Source: Bacteroidales bacterium UBA3543
GTDB lineage: Bacteria; Bacteroidota; Bacteroidia; Bacteroidales; UBA932
Assembly (NCBI GenBank): GCA_002376715.1
Contig: DFOK01000012.1
Location: 1-29,995, forward strand
Reading direction: 5' to 3'
DNA length: 29,995 nt
Shown here: positions 8,862 through 15,308 of the stretch, in pieces
Layout: each line of letters opens with the position of its first letter
How positions within the stretch are numbered: position 1 is the stretch's first letter
Position numbers and translations under genes: made by a program
The notes under the pieces: generated by a model
What the model saw: only the letters and a program-made list of their open reading frames with translations
The model's database searches: none
Told to the model about the DNA's origin: nothing

Positions 8862-9686
8862 TTATCTAAAGCCAATGTCTGTATAAAATTTACAGGTTAG
8901 CACTTCGTCTTTGTAAGGAACCGGGGCGTTAGGGTTGCTGTGTTTATCTTCAAGCCATTGTAAATAGTATACAACCCTAACGGGGATCTTCAGCGTGAAT
9001 GTAACCCTTTCAACTACGCGTGTGTAATCACCTATAGGAAGACCAATGTCAATTCGGGATTCCAAAAGACATTCGTAATCCAAAGGTATGTCGAGAATTG
9101 GGCTCAATTTCTCTTTCGTATTGCCCGGGGCTGAAAGAAGAGGCTCGATTGTCCGGCAAACCCCTGTCCAAGAAGAAGGGTGATTGACACTGGGATGACT
9201 TACAATAAAAGGCGCTAGTTCTTCACCGGCCGGATGTCCGGCAAAATCCACATCCGCAGTCAAAGAGAGACCGCCATCATATAAGATGGTCGTGATTTCA
9301 AAATAACTTCTGCCTTCTCTTATTTTCTCAAAGGAATCAAAGAAGTCCGACTTTACAAATGACTTTTTACCGAATGACTTAAACAGCTCATCAGATGGGA
9401 TATGGAAGGCCGGATCGGATTTAAAGAGAGGACGATCTTTATACCTCTGAACGTTTGCGGTATCCAAATGGAACACAAAAGGGAAACATTTCCATTCCTC
9501 TAAGTAATCATCATCCCTGGAAGCATAATATGGAACGTATATCAGTTCAGTACTCCCCAGACACTCTCCGGTGAGAAACAGACTTTCAGGTTCAGACGGA
9601 CCCGGGTTTATCCACCACATCCAATCACAAGATGTTACAAACACAGCTACTAAAAGTAGTACCGGAAAAATTCTATTTTTTTTCAT
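8862..9686 (-). CDS. lipoprotein of unknown function
   Basis: 274 aa; I do not recognise the family. A lipoprotein signal peptide is clear: MKKNR, a hydrophobic stretch, and lipobox FVTSC with lipidated Cys20. Next comes an unusually tryptophan-rich tether (DWMWWINPGP). Five further cysteines (ECL, KCF, VCR, ECL, TCK contexts) could form disulfides in the periplasm or outside the cell. The rest is predicted soluble, rich in beta-prone and aromatic residues, with no repeats and no catalytic motif that I can name. It stands alone between two tRNA genes, with a terminator on each side, and appears monocistronic. A possible structural or binding role is only a guess from the lipoprotein architecture. 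Confidence 0.8.
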   Translation of the reverse strand: MKKNRIFPVLLLVAVFVTSCDWMWWINPGPSEPESLFLTGECLGSTELIYVPYYASRDDDYLEEWKCFPFVFHLDTANVQRYKDRPLFKSDPAFHIPSDELFKSFGKKSFVKSDFFDSFEKIREGRSYFEITTILYDGGLSLTADVDFAGHPAGEELAPFIVSHPSVNHPSSWTGVCRTIEPLLSAPGNTKEKLSPILDIPLDYECLLESRIDIGLPIGDYTRVVERVTFTLKIPVRVVYYLQWLEDKHSNPNAPVPYKDEVLTCKFYTDIGFR

Positions 9687-9758
9687 AACTAATGGTGCTT
9701 GATAGATTGTTGCATCAATATTTGCATATCAGCAAGAATGATGCCGATATTGATATTT

Positions 9759-9788
9759 CAAATTGAAGGAAATCCATCAAATTTGCAA
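9759..9788 (-). promoter_or_regulatory. possible promoter of the 9686 lipoprotein gene
   Basis: On the minus strand TTG (rc of 9786-9788) and TCAATTTG (rc of 9759-9766, one mismatch to TAnnTTTG) are separated by 19 nt. The leader would be about 65 nt. The surrounding 120 bp is AT-rich and holds the loosely repeated plus-strand motifs CATCAATATTTGCA (9713-9726) and CATCAAATTTGCA (9775-9787). Confidence 0.35.
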
Positions 9789-9808
9789 TCATTAATCATC
9801 TCTTTTTA

Positions 9809-9840
9809 CAAAAAATCAGCCCTTTCGAGCTGATTTTTTG
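9809..9840 (-). terminator. terminator after tRNA-Arg / nifJ
   Basis: A perfect 12-bp stem, CAAAAAATCAGC (9809-9820) and GCTGATTTTTTG (9829-9840), encloses an 8-nt loop, with a T-run on the minus-strand side. It lies 10 bp past the 3' end of the tRNA-Arg gene and closes the leftward nifJ/tRNA-Arg unit. Confidence 0.85.
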
Positions 9841-9850
9841 TTTTGCAGGA

Positions 9851-9925
9851 TGGTACTCCCGTGGGGAATCGAACCCCAACCGGAAGAACCGGAATCTTCC
9901 ATTCTATCCATTAAACTACGGGAGC
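9851..9925 (-). tRNA. tRNA-Arg (anticodon CCG)
   Basis: On the minus strand the acceptor GCTCCCG (9925-9919) pairs with CGGGAGT, with one G-U pair at the end. The anticodon stem GAAGA/TCTTC encloses loop TTCCGGT, giving anticodon CCG (plus-strand 9890-9892). The T-arm is TGGGG-TTCGATT-CCCCA. The CCA tail is encoded at 9851-9853, unlike the tRNA-His in this window. It begins 21 bp after the nifJ stop codon on the same strand. Confidence 0.95.
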
Positions 9926-9947
9926 ATTCTCATCTGCAAATGAGAAT
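9926..9947. repeat. 8-bp hairpin between nifJ stop and tRNA-Arg
   Basis: ATTCTCAT (9926-9933) and ATGAGAAT (9940-9947) form a perfect inverted repeat around CTGCAA. One arm reaches the first base read of the nifJ TAA codon and the other touches the tRNA 5' end. No T-run follows, so it is unlikely to terminate; it may be a processing site in a shared transcript (inference). Confidence 0.55.
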
Positions 9948-12900
9948 TACTCATTGCCTGCGAGTCTCTTGTAGGTGTTATAACGCCACTTGGCAAACTC
10001 CTCAGTCTTTGCGAAGAGCTCTGCGGCATTTTCAGGGAATGTAGCCAATAGTGAGGAGAAACGTACCTCACCCTTGAGGAAATCCTGGAATTTACTCCAA
10101 TCCGGCTCCTTGCTATCCAGCGAGAAAGGATTCTTGCCTTCAGCTTCAAGAGTAGGATTGTAACGATACAGATGCCAGTAACCGCACTCAACTGCCCTCT
10201 TCTCCTCTCTCTGGCTCAAGCCCATACCGGCCTTGAGACCGTGGTTGATACATGGTGAATAGGCAATGATCAGTGAGGGACCATCATAAGCTTCAGCTTC
10301 CTTTATGGCATTGAGGAACTGCACCTGGCTGGCTCCCATTGCCACTTGTGCTACATACACATAACCATAGCTGATCGCCATCATACCAAGATCTTTCTTG
10401 CGAACCCTCTTACCGGAAGTTGCGAATTTAGCAACCGCACCTGCAGGAGTTGCCTTGGATGACTGTCCTCCGGTGTTGGAATAGAGTTCTGTGTCAAGCA
10501 CGAGAACATTTACATTCTCGCCTGAGGCCAACACGTGGTCAAGTCCACCATAACCGATGTCGTATGCCCAACCGTCACCACCAAAAATCCACTGCGAACG
10601 AACGGGAATGAAGTTTTTTAGTTCAAGGAGCTGCTTGCAAATGTCACAATTGCACTCTTTCATCATCGGCACCAGAGCGTCATGTACCTCACGGGTAACT
10701 TTAGCATCGCCACGATTGCCAATCCACTTATCGAATAGAGCTTTCATCTCTGAGTTGCAACTATTGCACTCCAGGCCTTCTGTCATAAGTTTAGCTACAG
10801 TGTCGCGCACTCTTTCGCTACCCAACCTCATACCAAGACCAAACTCAGCGTTGTCCTCAAAGAGAGAGTTGGCCCATGCGGGACCGTGACCACACGCGTT
10901 GGTGGTGTATGGTGATGAAGGGAAGGAAGCTCCGTAAATTGATGAACAACCGGTGGCATTTGCAACCATCATTCGGTCACCGAAGAGCTGGGTAATAACT
11001 TTGATATAGGGAGTCTCTCCGCAACCTGCACAAGCTCCTGAGAACTCGAAGAGAGGCTGAGCAAACTGTGAATTTTTTACATTCTGCTCCTTGGGAGCAA
11101 CATTATCCTTATAACCCACATTGTGGTGGAGATAATCGAAGTTAGGCTGTTCAGCCTCCTGAGTATCGTAAGGCTTCATCACGAGGGCCTTTTCCTTGGC
11201 GGGACAAACATCTGCGCAATTACCGCAACCTGTACAGTCAGCAGGGGAAAGCTGCATTGTGAATTTGTACTCCTTGAAAGCTGCATTACCCTGTACTTTC
11301 TTTATCTCTGCGGGAGCGGCCTTGGCCTCTTCTTCAGTCATAAGGAAAGGACGAATGGCTGCGTGGGGGCAAACATAAGCACATTGGTTACACTGAATAC
11401 ATTTATCAGGTTGCCACTCGGGAACAAACACGGCTATACCGCGCTTTTCGAAGGCTGCGGTACCGCTGGGGATTGTGCCATCTACCATATCTCCTGCAAA
11501 TGTGCTCACAGGAAGAGAATTTCCATCCTGAGAATTAACGATGTCGGCCACATTGCGAATCCACTCGGGAGCAAGACGGTTGTAATTGGCGTGTACGAAA
11601 CGGCCGGTTGCGTTGTTCCACTCCTTTGGTATCTCAACTTCAACATATTCGCTACCGCGGTCAACCGCAGCGTAGTTCATCTTAACGACGTTCTCACCCT
11701 TAGTGCCGTAGGACTCGTCGATTGCCCTCTTCATATGGTCAACTGCCTCCTCGTAGGGGATAATACCGGTAATCTTAAAGAATGCGGACTGGAGGATAGT
11801 GTTGGTTCTTCCACCGAGACCGATTTCGGCAGCAATCTTTGTAGCATTGATCAGGAAGAGACGGAGTTTTTTAGCCACAATCTCTTTCTTTACAAAGTCG
11901 GGAATCCTGTTGAAAGTCTCCTCAGTATCCCAGAGGCTATTGAGTAGAAGGATACCACCCTTTTTGATACCTTTGAGCACATCATATTTGTAGAGATATG
12001 AAGGTACGTGACAGGCCACGAAATCAGGAGTCGAAACAAGGTAGGGTGCACGGATGGGGCTGTCACCGAATCTCAAGTGAGAGCAGGTGTATCCGCCTGA
12101 CTTCTTGGAGTCATAGTCAAAATAACCCTGGCAATATTTAGAGGTGTTGTCACCGATAATCTTAATGGTATTCTTGTTGGCACCGACAGTACCATCAGAT
12201 CCCAAACCGTAGAATTTACACTCATATGTTCCCTTCTTTGCAAGGGAAATCTCCTCTTTGAGAGGGAGAGACTTGAAAGTCACGTCATCTACGATACCAA
12301 TGGTGAAACCATTTTTGGGCTCCCTGAGCTTGAGATTGTCGAATACTGCGATAATCTGTGCGGGGCTGGTATCCTTTGAAGAGAGACCGTAGCGGCCACC
12401 TACCACCAGGGGAGCATTTTCGCCGAGATCTGCAACAATGGCTTTCACGTCCATGTATAGGGGCTCACCGAGTGAACCGGGCTCTTTTGTACGATCAAGC
12501 ACTGCAATCCTCTTAACGCTCTTGGGAAGAACTCTAAGGAAATATTTAGCTGAGAAAGGTCTGTAGAGACGTACTGTAATCAGGCCTAGCTTTTCGCCTT
12601 TGGTTTCTGCAAGATAATCGATAGTCTCCTTTATGGTTTCACATACGGAACCCATCGCTATAATCACATTCTCTGCATCTGGTGCACCGTAATAATCAAA
12701 GGGGAGATAATGGCGACCGGTAAGTTCGGTAAGTTCACCCATATACCTTGCAACGATGTCGGGAACTGCATCATAGTAGGGATTCGCAGCTTCACGTGCC
12801 TGGAAGTAAACGTCAGGGTTTTGTGCCGTACCTCTGGTAACGGGCTTATTGGGATTCAATGCCCTTTCTCTGAATTTTGCAAGAGATTTATCACTTACCA

Positions 12901-13486
12901 GCGGTTTGAGGTCTTCAGCTTCCAGCAACTCTACTTTCTGTATCTCGTGGGAGGTCCTGAAACCGTCAAAGAAATGTAAGAACGGGATGCTTGACTTGAT
13001 GGCCGAAAGATGGGCTATCGCTGCCATATCCATTGCTTCCTGCACACTGGCAGATGCAATGAGTGCAAATCCCGTCTGTCTGGCGCTCATCACGTCGGAA
13101 TGATCTCCGAAAATAGATAGGGCCTGTGCAGCAAGTGCTCGAGCAGATACATGGAATACTGCCGGGAGAAGTTCGCCTGAGATCTTGTACATATTGGGAA
13201 TCATCAGGAGAAGGCCCTGGGAAGCTGTGAATGTTGATGTCAGGCTACCTGCCTGAAGGGATCCGTGAACAGCTCCTGCAGCGCCACCTTCACTCTGCAT
13301 TTCAGTAACTTTAACTGTTTCACCCCACATATTCTTTTTGCCGAAGGCTGCCCACTCGTCAATGTACTCTGCCATTGTCGAAGAGGGAGTAATGGGATAA
13401 ATAGCAGCGTGCTCACTAAAAAGGTAAGCAACATGGGCGGCAGCATAATTGCCGTCACAGGTGATGAATTTTTTCTCTTTTGCCAT
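9947..13486 (-). CDS. nifJ: pyruvate:ferredoxin (flavodoxin) oxidoreductase
   Basis: 1179 aa, the standard length for the single-chain homodimeric enzyme. It oxidises pyruvate with CoA to acetyl-CoA and CO2 and reduces ferredoxin or flavodoxin in the cytoplasm. The N-terminal domain has the YPITPSSTMAEYIDEW pyruvate/TPP segment. Two 4Fe-4S motifs are intact: C696-x2-C699-x2-C702-x3-C706-P and C751-x2-C754-x2-C757-x3-C761-P. The C-terminal TPP domain shows CAGCGETP (cysteines of the proximal cluster), ATGCSSIYG, GDGWAYDIGYGG and the NTGGQ TPP-binding signature. It is oxygen-sensitive in known homologues, which fits an anaerobe. The gene is transcribed from a region shared with a divergent secreted-protein gene and is followed directly by tRNA-Arg. 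Confidence 0.98.
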   Translation of the reverse strand: MAKEKKFITCDGNYAAAHVAYLFSEHAAIYPITPSSTMAEYIDEWAAFGKKNMWGETVKVTEMQSEGGAAGAVHGSLQAGSLTSTFTASQGLLLMIPNMYKISGELLPAVFHVSARALAAQALSIFGDHSDVMSARQTGFALIASASVQEAMDMAAIAHLSAIKSSIPFLHFFDGFRTSHEIQKVELLEAEDLKPLVSDKSLAKFRERALNPNKPVTRGTAQNPDVYFQAREAANPYYDAVPDIVARYMGELTELTGRHYLPFDYYGAPDAENVIIAMGSVCETIKETIDYLAETKGEKLGLITVRLYRPFSAKYFLRVLPKSVKRIAVLDRTKEPGSLGEPLYMDVKAIVADLGENAPLVVGGRYGLSSKDTSPAQIIAVFDNLKLREPKNGFTIGIVDDVTFKSLPLKEEISLAKKGTYECKFYGLGSDGTVGANKNTIKIIGDNTSKYCQGYFDYDSKKSGGYTCSHLRFGDSPIRAPYLVSTPDFVACHVPSYLYKYDVLKGIKKGGILLLNSLWDTEETFNRIPDFVKKEIVAKKLRLFLINATKIAAEIGLGGRTNTILQSAFFKITGIIPYEEAVDHMKRAIDESYGTKGENVVKMNYAAVDRGSEYVEVEIPKEWNNATGRFVHANYNRLAPEWIRNVADIVNSQDGNSLPVSTFAGDMVDGTIPSGTAAFEKRGIAVFVPEWQPDKCIQCNQCAYVCPHAAIRPFLMTEEEAKAAPAEIKKVQGNAAFKEYKFTMQLSPADCTGCGNCADVCPAKEKALVMKPYDTQEAEQPNFDYLHHNVGYKDNVAPKEQNVKNSQFAQPLFEFSGACAGCGETPYIKVITQLFGDRMMVANATGCSSIYGASFPSSPYTTNACGHGPAWANSLFEDNAEFGLGMRLGSERVRDTVAKLMTEGLECNSCNSEMKALFDKWIGNRGDAKVTREVHDALVPMMKECNCDICKQLLELKNFIPVRSQWIFGGDGWAYDIGYGGLDHVLASGENVNVLVLDTELYSNTGGQSSKATPAGAVAKFATSGKRVRKKDLGMMAISYGYVYVAQVAMGASQVQFLNAIKEAEAYDGPSLIIAYSPCINHGLKAGMGLSQREEKRAVECGYWHLYRYNPTLEAEGKNPFSLDSKEPDWSKFQDFLKGEVRFSSLLATFPENAAELFAKTEEFAKWRYNTYKRLAGNE

Positions 13487-13589
13487 TTGATTTTAATGTT
13501 TTTTATTGATTTGTCCCGTTTTTTGTTATAATTCTTAACTTAGTGAAGGACTGTACCTTGATTAGACCTATTTTATTAGTTACAAAATT

Positions 13590-13620
13590 CAAAAATATGG
13601 ATTATTTTTGGGATAAGAAA
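13590..13620 (-). promoter_or_regulatory. probable nifJ promoter (leftward)
   Basis: The minus strand reads TATTTTTG (rc of 13590-13597), a match to TAnnTTTG, with TTTC (rc of 13617-13620) 19 nt upstream. The leader to the nifJ ATG would be about 98 nt. The box is one arm of a perfect inverted repeat whose other arm is the rightward -7 element at 13603-13610. Confidence 0.5.
13603..13610 (+). promoter_or_regulatory. probable -7 element of the divergent 13675 gene
   Basis: TATTTTTG matches TAnnTTTG and would start a leader of about 58 nt before the ATG at 13675. No convincing -33 element is present at 19-21 nt. The AT-richness of this region makes chance matches more likely than elsewhere. 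Confidence 0.4.
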
Positions 13621-13674
13621 ATTTAATGTCTATTTTTACTTTTCAAACAAATTGTTATATCAATTTTAAAGATT

Positions 13675-14355
13675 ATGAAACGCACATTGATAATTATTCT
13701 TACCGCCTGTTTTGCTATTAGCACCCAAGCTCAGAATGTAATTCAGCACAAAAAGGGTGAAGACATGACCCAGTATATGCTTGACAGCGTCAAGTATGTC
13801 CTACCTGATTTCACTGCAGGGATAGTTATATTCAAAGATGGACGTACCGCCAACGGCCCGCTCAATATCAGTACCATCTCACAAAAACTCCTCTTTATCT
13901 CCCCGGAAGGCGAGATACAGGAAGTTCTAAATCAGAACAGCATCGACCGCGTATCGGTTAAGGGACACTCGTTTGTGCAAAGCAAACAAGGATTCATAGA
14001 ATTACTCGACATGGTAGACGATGTAATACTGGGAAGTGTAAAGAGAGTCAAATTCCTCGAGTCGGAGAAAAAAGGTGCATTCGGTACCACCTCAGAGACC
14101 ACATCCGTAACATCTATCAGCTCTATTTCCACCGAAGGACAAAGATATGAGCTTGCCCAAAATGTAAAAACTCCCTTTACATACAGAGTAACACCATATC
14201 TTGGGCGCAACGGCAAATTCAGCTATGCGACTAAGAAATACATGCTAAGGTGTTTTCCTTCAAAGAAGAATGAAATAGAAGCCTATCTCAAAGAGAACAA
14301 AGTGGACTTTGAGAATTTGGATGATGTGAGAGCCCTATTTGAGTACCTCAAATAG
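13675..14355 (+). CDS. secreted protein of unknown function
   Basis: 226 aa; I do not recognise the family. A Sec signal peptide is clear: MKRTLIIILTACFAISTQAQ with likely cleavage after AQA or QAQ near residue 20 and no lipobox cysteine, so the mature protein should be periplasmic or exported. Residues about 46-95 (VIFKDGRTANGPLNIS, LLFISPEGEIQEV, IDRVSVKG) look like a compact beta-sheet domain. A serine/threonine-rich linker follows at about 140-155 (TTSETTSVTSISSIS), then a basic region with aromatic residues and a helical acidic C-terminus (residues 198-226). It is a single gene between nifJ (divergent) and fabD (convergent) and ends at a strong terminator. No enzymatic motif is visible. 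Confidence 0.8.
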   Translation: MKRTLIIILTACFAISTQAQNVIQHKKGEDMTQYMLDSVKYVLPDFTAGIVIFKDGRTANGPLNISTISQKLLFISPEGEIQEVLNQNSIDRVSVKGHSFVQSKQGFIELLDMVDDVILGSVKRVKFLESEKKGAFGTTSETTSVTSISSISTEGQRYELAQNVKTPFTYRVTPYLGRNGKFSYATKKYMLRCFPSKKNEIEAYLKENKVDFENLDDVRALFEYLK

Positions 14356-14376
14356 CTGTCATGGCCTCACAGCCAA

Positions 14377-15255
14377 TCAGGTGATTGAAAACAGCTCCAC
14401 ATCCGGGGCTGTTTTTTTTATGAGACCTTGAAGCACATTACCGGGGCCTATTTCAGTGAATTGAGTCGCACCGTCCGCCACCATATTCAGCATTATATCC
14501 ACCCATCTCACCGAAGAGGTGAGTTGCATCAGCAGATTGGATTTGATACGCTCAGGATCAGTATTAGGCAGAGCATCTACATTCTGGTAAATAGGACAGA
14601 TAGGTGTAGAAAAAGGGGTCTCATCTATAGCTCCTGCCAGCTCTACACGGGCAGGCTCCATAAGCGGAGAGTGGAAGGCTCCGCCCACTTGAAGCATCAC
14701 ACATTTGCGCACTCCGGCCTCCTTAAGGGCTGTGACAGCACTCTCCACAGCGGGAGTTTCACCGGAAATCACCGTCTGTTGATCGCTATTGTAGTTTGCC
14801 GGGACGACGATGCCCAAGGTTTCTCTGCAGATTCGCTCCAGAAGATCCGGATCGGCCCCAATGATGGCAGCCATCGAGCCGGGATTGAGATCACAAGCCT
14901 TTTGCATAGCCTTTGCTCTAAGAGAAACCAGTCTCAAACCATCTTCAAAACTGAGGGCACCGGACACCACAAGTGCTGAAAATTCGCCCAGGGAATGTCC
15001 GGCCACCATATCCGGAGCCGGTAGATCGCTACAAAGTGCTGCTACTACAGAGTGAAGAAATACCGCAGGCTGGGTCACTTTAGTGGCCCTCAGGGCCTCG
15101 GCATCACCCTCAAACATTATATCGGTAATTCTGAATCCCAGTATCTCATTTGCCTGCTCGAAAAGAGCTTTTGCCTTGTCGGAACTGCCGTAGAGTTCCT
15201 TTCCCATTCCGGGATATTGTGCTCCCTGTCCGGGAAAAACATATGCTTTCATCAT
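14377..15255 (-). CDS. fabD: malonyl-CoA:ACP transacylase
   Basis: 292 aa. The enzyme moves the malonyl group from CoA to acyl carrier protein for fatty-acid synthesis in the cytoplasm. The family start FPGQGAQYPGMG is at residues 7-18. The nucleophile is Ser88 in GHSLGE (87-91), the substrate-carboxylate arginine is Arg113 in SLRAKAMQ, and the catalytic His195 is in GAFHSPLM. Two ATG codons are adjacent (15255 and 15252); either may start translation. No other fatty-acid gene is nearby, so fabD is separate from a fab cluster here. It has its own promoter and overlaps at its 3' end with the terminator of the convergent gene. Confidence 0.97.
   Translation of the reverse strand: MMKAYVFPGQGAQYPGMGKELYGSSDKAKALFEQANEILGFRITDIMFEGDAEALRATKVTQPAVFLHSVVAALCSDLPAPDMVAGHSLGEFSALVVSGALSFEDGLRLVSLRAKAMQKACDLNPGSMAAIIGADPDLLERICRETLGIVVPANYNSDQQTVISGETPAVESAVTALKEAGVRKCVMLQVGGAFHSPLMEPARVELAGAIDETPFSTPICPIYQNVDALPNTDPERIKSNLLMQLTSSVRWVDIMLNMVADGATQFTEIGPGNVLQGLIKKTAPDVELFSIT
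14388..14419 (+). terminator. terminator of the 13675 gene, inside the fabD 3' end
   Basis: AAAACAGCTCC (14388-14398) pairs with GGGGCTGTTTT (14405-14415), with one G-T pair and a 6-nt loop, and eight Ts run through 14412-14419. It serves the rightward gene. It lies within the last 15 codons of the convergent fabD gene, so the coding sequence and the terminator share the same bases. Confidence 0.8.
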
Positions 15256-15277
15256 AATAAGGTTTTAATAACGGCGG

Positions 15278-15305
15278 CAAAGATAGAAAAAAGTAGAGAA
15301 ATCAA
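15278..15305 (-). promoter_or_regulatory. fabD promoter
   Basis: The minus strand has TATCTTTG (rc of 15278-15285), a full match to TAnnTTTG, 22 bp upstream of the fabD ATG. TTG (rc of 15303-15305) lies 17 nt upstream, slightly closer than the usual 19-21. It sits entirely in the short gap after the receptor gene stop codon. Confidence 0.5.
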
Positions 15306-15308
15306 GCT

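Noticed and set aside
9713..9787. Two CATCAA(T)ATTTGCA motifs as rightward promoters
   Set aside because: Neither matches TAnnTTTG with a spaced -33 element, and no rightward gene follows; the next gene is the leftward tRNA-Arg.
11123..11947. 274-aa plus-strand open frame opposite nifJ
   Set aside because: It lies wholly within the strongly conserved nifJ gene, has no recognisable domain and no initiation context; it is a shadow of nifJ codon use.
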